Shown one piece after another: positions 1-6,149 of a stretch of 10,598 bases of DNA. The notes under the pieces were generated by a model, which was not told the origin of the DNA, did not search any database, and worked only from the letters and a program-made list of their open reading frames with translations. This DNA is from an uncultured Peptococcaceae bacterium (GTDB taxonomy: Bacteria; Bacillota; Peptococcia; Peptococcales; Peptococcaceae). The translations under genes and the position numbers were made by a program. Within the stretch, counting starts at the first letter, position 1; each line of letters starts with the position of its first letter. The DNA lies in NCBI GenBank assembly GCA_900552455.1, contig URZX01000052.1:1-10598 (forward strand). The letters are read 5' to 3'.

Positions 1-54
1 GGGTGATATGACGAGAAAAAGGCAGCCGATTGGTGACCTTTTTCGACAAGCTGA
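1..54 (+). repeat. Terminal 54-bp repeat, left copy
   Basis: These 54 bases are identical to the reverse complement of 10545-10598, and identity stops at position 55 (C here, A in the other copy). The repeat contains an A5/T5-flanked imperfect hairpin (15-44) and ends in GACAAGCTGA, directly followed by a locus-specific hairpin. It touches the window edge, so the true repeat may be longer. The position at both ends suggests a multicopy chromosomal element at which an assembly broke. All of this is visible in the sequence except the multicopy inference. Confidence 0.9.
15..44. terminator. Possible bidirectional terminator hairpin in left repeat
   Basis: A run of five A (16-20) and a run of five T (39-43) flank a GC-containing core: G15 pairs with C44, the A-run with the T-run, GG 21-22 with CC 37-38, and CC 26-27 with GG 32-33 around a four-base loop. 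Three central positions do not pair. The A-stem-T layout would allow weak Rho-independent termination on either strand. The upstream gene it would serve lies outside the window. Confidence 0.4.
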
Positions 55-80
55 CCCCGCTGATCACAGCGGGGTTTTTT
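55..80 (+). terminator. Intrinsic terminator just upstream of the PBECR4-like gene
   Basis: A perfect 8-bp stem, CCCCGCTG (55-62) with CAGCGGGG (67-74), closes an ATCA loop and is followed by six T (75-80), a textbook Rho-independent terminator on the + strand. It ends only 23 bases before the start codon at 104. It would therefore block read-through from the left into that gene unless it is regulated. Confidence 0.85.
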
Positions 81-103
81 AATGAACGAAGGGGGAGGGC
101 GCA

Positions 104-685
104 ATGGATCTTCTGCAATTGTGTGCGCAGCGATTTGACGGGCTGTGTGCGTATCAATATCATTTTGTGATTGGGCGAAAGGGCCATACGATAGCGTTCG
201 ACCTGTCGTTCAGACATTCGGATTTTCACCATCTGGTTGGCCTGCATAAATTAAAAGATGCGGTTCGTTTTCAGGATGGCAGACGCGCTGTGATCATGGA
301 GAGAATTTTGCGAGGGCGTCTAAGTCTGGAAGATGCGAAAAAGAGCCAGTATTATCCAAAAATGGAAGAGAGAATGCTGCCGCTTCTTGAGCTGGAAGCC
401 ATGCTGGACAATAATGAGATCATTTTCAGATACGATAAAGAGAAAAACAGAATGTCCTTGATCGAAGCAGATTCTTTGCTGGAAAATACGTTTAAGGAAA
501 AGCTGATCTATTTGTTTCTGATCAAGCGCAGTGGCGACGATACGCATGTATGCTGCTCACTGTTTCCCTTCGACGGCAAGGATTACACAAAAGGTCAGAC
601 AAAATACACCCTGCTCTACAAAGAAAAGCGCAATCTTCGCACTGGCGAAGCCGTCGTGCAATATGACAAGCTCAGCCCGCGGTAA
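104..685 (+). CDS. PBECR4-domain-like protein (putative RNase-fold nuclease)
   Basis: This 193-residue protein resembles PBECR4, a member of the phage barnase-EndoU-colicin E5/D-RelE nuclease superfamily; I recognised it by pattern, without a database search. Residues 17-33 look like a strand-turn-strand (YQYHFVIGRKG then AFDLSF). They lead into FHHLVGLHKLKD (41-52), whose histidines are the best catalytic or structural candidates. A charged helical middle (60-130) carries KSQYYPKMEER. Strands 134-175 finish the fold with IYLFLIKRSGDDTHV and YTLLYKEKRN. There is no signal peptide or membrane segment. A GGGGGAGGG ribosome site precedes the ATG. Spot counts give about 41% G+C (49/120), against about 68% in samples of the operon. 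It stands alone between two terminators, with no visible antitoxin or immunity gene. Whether it is an active RNase, a domesticated phage gene or something else is unknown. Confidence 0.6.
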   Translation: MDLLQLCAQRFDGLCAYQYHFVIGRKGHTIAFDLSFRHSDFHHLVGLHKLKDAVRFQDGRRAVIMERILRGRLSLEDAKKSQYYPKMEERMLPLLELEAMLDNNEIIFRYDKEKNRMSLIEADSLLENTFKEKLIYLFLIKRSGDDTHVCCSLFPFDGKDYTKGQTKYTLLYKEKRNLRTGEAVVQYDKLSPR

Positions 686-732
686 ATGATTTTGCTTCGC
701 AAATGATTAATGATTAATTAGTAATTGATGTT

Positions 733-784
733 GGATATCTGCGATCGTACCGCTTACGCGTCTCGACCGCAGATATCCTTTTTT
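733..784 (+). terminator. Strong intrinsic terminator after the PBECR4-like gene
   Basis: An 11-bp perfect stem, GGATATCTGCG (733-743) with CGCAGATATCC (768-778), is followed by six T (779-784). The 24-base loop has its own small CGTA/TACG stem. It lies 48 bases past the stop codon at 685 and separates that gene from the downstream operon. Confidence 0.85.
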
Positions 785-802
785 GATTTTGTCTGCTAGC
801 GT

Positions 803-853
803 GCTCAAGTTTGAAATTTATTCAGCCTTGAGCGACAGCGAAAGCGAAAGGCT
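803..853. other. Two overlapping, mutually exclusive hairpins
   Basis: GCTCAAG (803-809) pairs perfectly with CTTGAGC (827-833). AGCCTT (824-829) pairs with AAGGCT (848-853). The arms share 827-829, so the two cannot form together. The stretch lies after a terminator and upstream of the next promoter, so no mRNA is predicted to contain it and a switch function is not supported. It may be part of a dispersed repeat. Confidence 0.35.
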
Positions 854-934
854 ACATCAATTTATCATTAAAAATTCCTAATTACCAATTTACCCTATGC
901 TTGCAGCAAAAATTCTTATTTCATGTCAGAATGG

Positions 935-963
935 TCGACCAGCGGGGATGGATGTGATATAAT
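935..963 (+). promoter_or_regulatory. Sigma-A-type promoter of the yqhY-recN operon
   Basis: A perfect TATAAT (958-963) is preceded by TG at 955-956, giving an extended -10. A -35 candidate TCGACC (935-940, four of six consensus bases) sits at the ideal 17-base spacing. Transcription would start near 970, giving a leader of about 43 bases before the chosen start at 1013. It is the only good promoter seen upstream of the ten-plus co-directional genes. Confidence 0.7.
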
Positions 964-997
964 AAATTAGTGTGACCTTTCGCAGATGGATGAGAAC

Positions 998-1003
998 AAG
1001 GAG
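998..1003 (+). promoter_or_regulatory. Ribosome binding site that sets the yqhY start
   Basis: AAGGAG lies nine bases before the ATG at 1013. The longer in-frame ATG at 986 has no purine-rich site upstream and would begin only about 16 bases after the predicted transcription start. The internal start is therefore preferred. Confidence 0.65.
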
Positions 1004-1012
1004 AATGAGCGT

Positions 1013-1447
1013 ATGGCTGAAGAAAAACGCACGGAAAATGGCCAGATGACGACGACGGAATTTGGCACGATCCGCCTGGACGACGAGGTGGTGGCGCATG
1101 CGGCGGTGATCGCTGCGGCCAGCATCGACGGGGTTGTGGACAGCTTTGGCGCGGCGAGCGAGGGCTTCATCGGCAATGTGACGGATGGCGCGCTCGGTAT
1201 GCTCGGCAAAAAGAACGCTGCGAAGGGTGTCCGCGTGGATTATAAAAACGACGGCTACAACATTGTGATCAATATCAAGGTGCGCTATGGCTTCTGCATC
1301 CCGGATCTCGCCAGCGACATCCAGCGGCGGGTGAAGCGGGCTGTGGAGGAAATGACCGGCGCGAAGGTGCGCGCGGTGGATATTTTTGTACAGGGCATCG
1401 ATTTTAGCAATATAAACGAAACTGGATTGGGGGATCAACATGCGTAA
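1013..1447 (+). CDS. yqhY: Asp23/Gls24-family envelope stress protein (YqhY-like)
   Basis: This is a 144-residue Asp23-family protein. The N-terminal tail is charged. The family core begins near FGTIRLDDEVVAHAA, with the helix-strand IAAASIDGVVD, a VRVDYKNDGYNIVINIKVRYG strand pair (split here by one glycine turn), CIPDLASDIQRRVKRAVEEMTG, and a closing VRAVDIFVQGIDF strand. No membrane segment is seen, so the product should be cytosolic or peripheral. In B. subtilis the equivalent gene sits between accC and nusB and is linked to acetyl-CoA carboxylase and lipid homeostasis. Here accB/accC are absent upstream, and a promoter directly precedes the gene, making it the operon's first cistron. Its last 8 bases overlap nusB. 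The family is clear; the cellular role is inferred from homologues. Confidence 0.88.
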   Translation: MAEEKRTENGQMTTTEFGTIRLDDEVVAHAAVIAAASIDGVVDSFGAASEGFIGNVTDGALGMLGKKNAAKGVRVDYKNDGYNIVINIKVRYGFCIPDLASDIQRRVKRAVEEMTGAKVRAVDIFVQGIDFSNINETGLGDQHA

Positions 1448-1928
1448 ACTAGCGCGACAAATTGCATTTCTGCTCATTTATTCGAGCGACATGGGCGAGA
1501 CCGATCACCAGGAGGTGCTGCAGTATTATCTGGAGGACAAGGAAAACCTCGAGGATTTTCTGGAAGCGGCGAACATCATCCAGATCTTTCCGGAGCTTGA
1601 TGTGGACACGCTGGAAAGCGCGATCGAGGCGGACGACAAGGCCTTCATCCGTAGCACGGTATCGGGCACGATGGAGCATTTGGTCGACATCGACAATCTG
1701 ATTAACGCCCAGGCGAGAAACTGGAGCACGCTGCGCATGATGAGCGCGGACAAGAACATTCTGCGCATGGGGGTCTACGAGCTCTGCTTTGCGCCGGAAA
1801 AAACGAGCCCGGTGGTTGTCATCAACGAGGCGGTGGAGCTGGCGAAGCTCTACGGCGAGGACGAATCCTTCAAATTTGTCAATGCGATCCTCGACGCGAT
1901 CGCCAAGAAGGCTGCGCGCGATGAGTAA
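1440..1928 (+). CDS. nusB: Transcription antitermination factor NusB
   Basis: NusB joins NusE (ribosomal protein S10) on boxA RNA to keep RNA polymerase processive through rRNA operons. The 162-residue, all-helical protein starts with the family hallmark RKLARQIAFLLIYSSD (2-17). The C-terminal half is strongly conserved: NWSTLRMMSADKNILRMGVYEL (split at residues 94-115), PVVVINEAVELAK (124-136) and SFKFVNAILDAI (143-154). Residues 20-65 are acidic and less conserved, and make the protein a little longer than the E. coli one. A GGGGG stretch six bases before the ATG serves as ribosome site. The start overlaps the yqhY stop by 8 bases and the stop overlaps xseA by 8 bases, suggesting translational coupling. 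There is no folD between nusB and xseA, unlike B. subtilis. Confidence 0.95.
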   Translation: MRKLARQIAFLLIYSSDMGETDHQEVLQYYLEDKENLEDFLEAANIIQIFPELDVDTLESAIEADDKAFIRSTVSGTMEHLVDIDNLINAQARNWSTLRMMSADKNILRMGVYELCFAPEKTSPVVVINEAVELAKLYGEDESFKFVNAILDAIAKKAARDE

Positions 1929-3144
1929 TCCAGGCGTGGTCAGGGTTTCGGCGCTGAACGACTATATCAAAGCCCTCTTCGACAAAAACGATGTGCTGCA
2001 AAACATCCGCGTCGAGGGGGAGATCTCGAATTTCAAGCGTCACGCGGCCAGTGGCCACTGCTATTTTTCCATCAAGGACGAGAAGTCGGCGATCAACTGT
2101 GTGATGTTCCGCTCGGCGGCGCAGCAGCTGCGCACGCTGCCGCAAAACGGCCAGGCTGTGATCTGCCAGGGCAGTGTTTCGGTCTACACGAAAAGCGGCA
2201 GCTACCAGCTCTATGTGCAGCGGCTCTTGCCGGTGGGCGTGGGCGATCTGCAGCTCCAGTACGAAAAGCTCAAGGCCAAGCTTGAGGCGGAGGGCGTGTT
2301 CAAAACAGAAGAAACGCGCCGCGCGCTGCCGCGCATGCCGAAAAAGATCGGCATTGTCACTTCGCCGACGGGCGCGGTGATCCGCGACATGCTGCGCGTG
2401 CTGCGTCGGCGTTGGCCGATGAGCGAGGTGCTCCTGGTGCCGGCTTCGGTGCAGGGGCTGGAGGGCGCACGCTCGATCTGCGCGGGGCTGGCTGCGCTTT
2501 ACGCGCGGGATGACATCGATATGATCATCGTCGGGCGCGGCGGCGGCTCGCTGGAGGATCTCTGGAATTTCAACGAAGAGCCAGTCGTGCGCATGATCGC
2601 CCAAAGCCCGGTGCCGATCGTCAGCGCCGTTGGACATGAGACAGACGTGACGCTGGCAGATTTCGTGGCGGATGTGCGCGCTGGCACGCCGTCGATGGCG
2701 GCAGAGCTGGCTGTGCCTGATCGCGCCCAGGTGTGGCGAGAGATCAGCGAAGCACGCGCGCGCTGCGAAAGCGCTGTGCAGGCGCTCTTGCGTCGCAAGG
2801 CGCAGGTGCTCGCGGGCTATCTCTCGGGCAGTCTGCTGCAGGATCCGGCGCGGCTTTTGGCCAGCTACCATCTCACGCTGGACCAGTGCTGGGCCGAGCT
2901 GGACAAGGCGCTGCAGCAAACGATGAACGACAAACAGAAACGTTTCAGTGAAAATATCTCGACGCTCGATGCGCTGAGCCCGCTCAAGGTGCTGGCGCGC
3001 GGCTATTCCTTCTGCGAGAAGGAGGGGGGGGCTGTGCGCTCGACCAGCCAGCTCGCTGTTGGCGACGCGCTGACGCTGCATTTTGCCGATGGCGCTGCCA
3101 GCTGCACAACGACGTCGATCGATCAGAAGAGGGACGAACAATGA
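1921..3144 (+). CDS. xseA: Exodeoxyribonuclease VII large subunit
   Basis: XseA is the catalytic subunit of exonuclease VII, which degrades single-stranded DNA from both ends to short oligonucleotides. The 407-residue protein has an N-terminal OB fold for ssDNA binding (about 7-100, with VEGEISNFKRH and GHCYFSIKD). The catalytic domain carries KIGIVTSPTGAVIRDM (142-157), GRGGGSLEDLWNFNEE (205-220) and GHETDVTLADFVADVRAGTPS (238-258; split after DFVAD). A helical stretch (265-345) should form the coiled coil that binds XseB, followed by LSPLKVLARGYS (352-363). Most family members have RAPTPS where this one has RAGTPS. The frame is open further upstream inside nusB, but the ATG at 1921 fits the family N-terminus. 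A run of eight G at 3024-3031 lies in the C-terminal coding region; the frame is intact. It overlaps xseB by ATGA. Confidence 0.95.
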   Translation: MSNPGVVRVSALNDYIKALFDKNDVLQNIRVEGEISNFKRHAASGHCYFSIKDEKSAINCVMFRSAAQQLRTLPQNGQAVICQGSVSVYTKSGSYQLYVQRLLPVGVGDLQLQYEKLKAKLEAEGVFKTEETRRALPRMPKKIGIVTSPTGAVIRDMLRVLRRRWPMSEVLLVPASVQGLEGARSICAGLAALYARDDIDMIIVGRGGGSLEDLWNFNEEPVVRMIAQSPVPIVSAVGHETDVTLADFVADVRAGTPSMAAELAVPDRAQVWREISEARARCESAVQALLRRKAQVLAGYLSGSLLQDPARLLASYHLTLDQCWAELDKALQQTMNDKQKRFSENISTLDALSPLKVLARGYSFCEKEGGAVRSTSQLAVGDALTLHFADGAASCTTTSIDQKRDEQ

Positions 3145-3365
3145 GTGAACAACAACCAACGTTGACTTTTGAACAGGCCATGGCCAACCTGGAGCAGGCG
3201 CTGAAGGCGCTCAGCCAGGGCGAGCTGCCTCTGGAAGAGGCGGTGGAGCAGTACAAGCTGGGCCTGGATATGGCCAGCCAGTGTCAAAAGATGCTGCGCG
3301 ACGCCGAAGGCGAGATCAGGATCTTGCAGGATGGCGTCGAAAAAGCCTTTCAAATGGAGGAATGA
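3141..3365 (+). CDS. xseB: Exodeoxyribonuclease VII small subunit
   Basis: This 74-residue protein is the accessory subunit of exonuclease VII; several copies bind the helical region of XseA. It has the family pattern: TFEQAMANLEQALKALSQGELPLEEA (split by the QGELPLEEA turn) forms the first helix, then VEQYKLGLDMASQCQKML the second, and ILQDGVEKAF closes it. The length is typical. Its ATG overlaps the xseA stop as ATGA (3141-3144), a usual sign of coupled translation that keeps the two subunits in proportion. Confidence 0.95.
   Translation: MSEQQPTLTFEQAMANLEQALKALSQGELPLEEAVEQYKLGLDMASQCQKMLRDAEGEIRILQDGVEKAFQMEE
3355..3360 (+). promoter_or_regulatory. Ribosome binding site that sets the ispA start
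   Basis: TGGAGG lies seven bases before the ATG at 3368 but only one base before the in-frame ATG at 3362. The downstream start is therefore favoured. Using 3362 would add only Met-Ile and create an ATGA overlap with the xseB stop. Confidence 0.6.
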
Positions 3366-3367
3366 TC

Positions 3368-4252
3368 ATGAGCAAGGAAAAAATGACCGCGCTGCAGCAG
3401 CTCGTCGAAGAGACCCTGCCAACGCTTTTGCCTGAAAAAGATGGCTACAACGACGTGCTCGTCGATGCCATGGCCTACAGCCTGCTTTCCGGCGGCAAAC
3501 GCCTGCGTCCTGTTCTGGCGCTGGCGGCCTGCTCCGCTGTTGGCGGCAAGCTGGAGGATGCCCTTGTGAGCGCAGCGAGCATTGAATGCATTCACGCTTA
3601 CTCCCTCGTCCACGACGACCTGCCGGGCATGGACGACGACGCGCTGCGCCGCGGCAAACCAACCAACCACATCGTCTACGGCGTCGGCATGGCAACCCTC
3701 GCTGGCGACGGCCTGCAGACCCAGGCCTTTGAAAACATCACTGGCTACTGGCTGGCGCAGAACAAGCCGGAGATCGGTCTGCGCGCTGCGCATGAGCTGG
3801 CCATTGGCGCAGGGAATCAGGGCATGGTCGTCGGTCAGGCGCAGGATCTCCTCGCCGAAGGCAAGCACATCGACGAAGCGAACATGAAATACATCCACGC
3901 CCACAAAACCGGCGCCCTCATCACGGCCTCTGTGCGCATCGGGGCCATCATCGGCGGTGCGAACGCGGAGCAGCTTGCTGCGCTCAGCCGCTACGGCCAG
4001 CACATCGGTCTGGCGTTCCAGATCACCGACGACATCCTCGACGTCGTCGGCGACGAAGCCGTCATCGGCAAGCCTGTCGGCAGCGATGAGAAGAACGAAA
4101 AAGCCACCTACCCAGCGCTCTACGGCCTCGACGCTTCCCGCGCTATGGCTCAGGAGCAGTGCCGCCTTGCTCAGGAATGTCTGACAGGGCTGCCAGGCGA
4201 TTGCGATGTGCTCCATTACATCGCCGACTACATCGTGAACCGTCAGAAATAA
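3368..4252 (+). CDS. ispA: Polyprenyl (farnesyl/geranyl) diphosphate synthase
   Basis: This cytosolic prenyltransferase condenses isopentenyl diphosphate with dimethylallyl and geranyl diphosphate, most likely to farnesyl diphosphate for undecaprenyl and quinone precursors. The 294-residue protein shows SGGKRLRPVL (41-50), which binds diphosphate. The first aspartate-rich motif DDLPGMDDD (83-91) has the two-residue insertion typical of bacterial type II farnesyl diphosphate synthases, followed by RRGKPTNH. KTGALI (180-185) and the second aspartate-rich motif GLAFQITDDILDVVGD (214-229) with a following K-x(n)-T-Y-P lid are also present. The loop after the first motif reads LAGDGLQTQAFE, where relatives often have LAGDALLTLAFE. 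Farnesyl rather than geranyl product length is inferred from family. It lies directly upstream of dxs, which makes the pathway's first intermediate. Confidence 0.93.
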   Translation: MSKEKMTALQQLVEETLPTLLPEKDGYNDVLVDAMAYSLLSGGKRLRPVLALAACSAVGGKLEDALVSAASIECIHAYSLVHDDLPGMDDDALRRGKPTNHIVYGVGMATLAGDGLQTQAFENITGYWLAQNKPEIGLRAAHELAIGAGNQGMVVGQAQDLLAEGKHIDEANMKYIHAHKTGALITASVRIGAIIGGANAEQLAALSRYGQHIGLAFQITDDILDVVGDEAVIGKPVGSDEKNEKATYPALYGLDASRAMAQEQCRLAQECLTGLPGDCDVLHYIADYIVNRQK

Positions 4253-4271
4253 CCTCAGGTGACGTTTCGTG

Positions 4272-4278
4272 AAGGAGG
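4272..4278 (+). promoter_or_regulatory. Ribosome binding site for dxs
   Basis: AAGGAGG lies ten bases before ATG 4289. An in-frame GTG at 4259 would place this site inside the coding region and has no site of its own, so ATG 4289 is taken as the start. A second AGGAG (4283-4287) is too close to the ATG to be used. Confidence 0.6.
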
Positions 4279-4288
4279 GAACAGGAGA

Positions 4289-6145
4289 ATGTTGGAAGAC
4301 ATCCAGTCCAAAGATATAAAAAATATGACCATGGACCAGCTGCGCGCACTGGCCAAAGAGATCCGGGCGCGGCTGATCGAGGTCTGCGCCAAAAACGGCG
4401 GCCATCTCGCGCCAAACCTCGGCATCGTCGAGATCACGCTGGCGCTGCATTATGTGTACGATTTTCCAAAGGACAAGCTCGTCTGGGACGTCGGCCATCA
4501 GGCTTACGTGCATAAGCTGCTCACCGGGCGCAACGACCGTTTCGACACGCTCAGACAGTACGGCGGTGTGTCCGGTTTTCCAAAGCGCAGCGAGAGCATC
4601 TACGACGATTTCGGCGCAGGCCACGCCAGCACCTCGATCTCGGCAGCAGATGGCTTCGCTGTGGCGCGCGATCTCTTTCACGAAGACCGCGATGTCATCG
4701 CCGTCATCGGCGACGGCGCCATGACCGGCGGCATGGCCTTTGAAGCGCTTAACTACGCCGCGCATCTGCAGACAAAGATGACCGTCATTTTAAACGACAA
4801 TGAAATGAGCATTGGGCCAAACGTCGGCGGCATGAGCCAGTATCTCACCCGCATGCGCACCGATCCCGGCTACAACCGCTTCAAGGAGGACATGGAATAT
4901 TTCCTCAAGCGCATTCCAAACATCGGTCCGCGCATGGCAGAAATGGCCGACCGTCTCAAGGACACCGTCAAGCACATGCTCACCAGTGGCAGCTGGTTCG
5001 AGGAGCTGGGGCTGCGTTACTACGGCCCTGTCAACGGTCACGACATCGAAGAGCTCATCCATGTGTTTGAAAACAGTAAACAGTTCGACTGTCCTGTGCT
5101 CATCCACTGTCTCACCGAAAAAGGCCGCGGCTATCTGCCAGCGCAGAAAAATCCTGGCAAATTCCACGGCGTCGGCGCCTTTGACATCTCCACTGGCGAA
5201 ACCCTCGACAAATCGACGCAGCCAAGCTACACCAAGGTTTTCGCCAACACCCTCGTCGACCTCGCCGCGAGCGACAGCCGCATCTGCGGCATCACCGCAG
5301 CGATGGCATCCGGCACAGGCATGGACGCCTTCCACAAGGCTTATCCGAAGCGTGCCTTCGACGTCGGCATCGCCGAAGAGCACGCCACCACCATGGCCAG
5401 CGCCATGGCCCTCTCCGGTCTCAAGCCTGTCGTCGCGATTTATTCCACCTTCATGCAGCGCGCCTACGACCAGCTCATCCACGACTGCGCCTTGCAGAAC
5501 GCGCCAGTCGTTTTCGCCCTCGACCGCGCAGGCATCGTCGGCGCCGACGGTCCAACGCACCACGGCGTCTTCGACCTCAGCTTCCTGCGCACCATCCCGA
5601 ACATGACGGTGATGGCGCCAAAGGACGAGCCTGAGCTGCAGAACATGCTCTACAGCGCCATTCACTACGACAAGCTCGTGGCGCTGCGCTATCCGCGCGG
5701 TCGCGGACCAGGGCACACCCTTGTGAGCGATTACGCGCTCATCCCATACGGCAAGGCCGAGGTCCTGCGCCAGGGAACAGACGCCACCATCGTCGCCATC
5801 GGCGCCATGGTTGAGCCGTCCCTCGTCGCAGCAGACCGCCTCGCTGAGCAGGGGATTTCTGCAGGCGTCATCAACGCGCGCTTTGCCAAGCCCCTCGATA
5901 CAGAGACCATTTTCGCTTTCGCAGACAAGCCGCTCATCACCGTCGAAGAAAACGTGCTCGCCGGTGGCTTTGGCAGCGCCGTTCTCGAAGCAGCGAACGA
6001 CGCCGGCCTCACCGCGCCGATCCTCCGCATCGGCCTGCCGGACCACTTCGTCGCCCACGGCGACACCAGCAGATTGCGCGACGACAACGGCCTCTCGCCG
6101 GAAAAGATCGCCGCGCGCATCGCAGCATTTCTCGGGAAGGACTGA
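4289..6145 (+). CDS. dxs: 1-deoxy-D-xylulose-5-phosphate synthase
   Basis: DXS condenses pyruvate and glyceraldehyde 3-phosphate to 1-deoxy-D-xylulose 5-phosphate with thiamine diphosphate; it is the entry step of the MEP isoprenoid pathway and also supplies thiamine and pyridoxal precursors. The 618-residue length is normal. Visible in order: GGHLAPNLGIVEITLALH (37-54), WDVGHQAYVHK (66-76), the thiamine-Mg site GDGAMTGGMAFEALN (141-155) continuing to ILNDNEMSI (167-175), AEEHATTMASAMA (362-374) with the catalytic glutamate, STFMQRAYDQL (386-396), DRAGIVGADGPTHHGVFDL (412-430) for substrate phosphate and thiamine contacts, and a C-terminal transketolase domain with LITVEENVLAGGFGSAV. A 36-base gap separates it from ispA; four bases separate it from tlyA. 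The coding strand is clearly C-rich. Confidence 0.96.
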   Translation: MLEDIQSKDIKNMTMDQLRALAKEIRARLIEVCAKNGGHLAPNLGIVEITLALHYVYDFPKDKLVWDVGHQAYVHKLLTGRNDRFDTLRQYGGVSGFPKRSESIYDDFGAGHASTSISAADGFAVARDLFHEDRDVIAVIGDGAMTGGMAFEALNYAAHLQTKMTVILNDNEMSIGPNVGGMSQYLTRMRTDPGYNRFKEDMEYFLKRIPNIGPRMAEMADRLKDTVKHMLTSGSWFEELGLRYYGPVNGHDIEELIHVFENSKQFDCPVLIHCLTEKGRGYLPAQKNPGKFHGVGAFDISTGETLDKSTQPSYTKVFANTLVDLAASDSRICGITAAMASGTGMDAFHKAYPKRAFDVGIAEEHATTMASAMALSGLKPVVAIYSTFMQRAYDQLIHDCALQNAPVVFALDRAGIVGADGPTHHGVFDLSFLRTIPNMTVMAPKDEPELQNMLYSAIHYDKLVALRYPRGRGPGHTLVSDYALIPYGKAEVLRQGTDATIVAIGAMVEPSLVAADRLAEQGISAGVINARFAKPLDTETIFAFADKPLITVEENVLAGGFGSAVLEAANDAGLTAPILRIGLPDHFVAHGDTSRLRDDNGLSPEKIAARIAAFLGKD

Positions 6146-6149
6146 GACC

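Larger units (their letters stand above)
684..890. repeat. AT-rich palindromic intergenic stretch, possible MITE-like element
   Basis: The left side has TTTGC-TTC-GCAAA (691-703) as a small hairpin, then tandem AATGATT units (702-715), ending in AATTGATG (723-730). The right side starts with CATCAATT (855-862), the exact inverse complement, and continues with AT-rich sequence that loosely mirrors the left (TTATCATTA, CTAATTACCAATT). A terminator and further hairpins lie between. The imperfect inverted layout resembles a small non-autonomous repeat. No transposase, target duplication or second copy is visible, so this is only a suggestion. Confidence 0.3.

Noticed and set aside
8..79. Short reading frame through the left repeat (24 codons, starting MTRKRQPIGDLF) and its mirror from the right end
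   Set aside because: The frame runs through two hairpins and the T-run of a terminator, has no ribosome site in view, and after the shared 54 bases the two copies give unrelated endings. It is best explained as a by-product of a non-coding repeat.
803..853. Riboswitch or attenuator made of the two competing hairpins
   Set aside because: The segment lies after the terminator at 733-784 and upstream of the promoter at 935-963, so it would not be in the leader of either transcript, and no ligand-binding core is recognisable.
986..1012. Longer start for the Asp23-family gene
   Set aside because: The ATG at 986 lacks a ribosome site and sits very close to the predicted transcription start; AAGGAG at 998-1003 points to ATG 1013.
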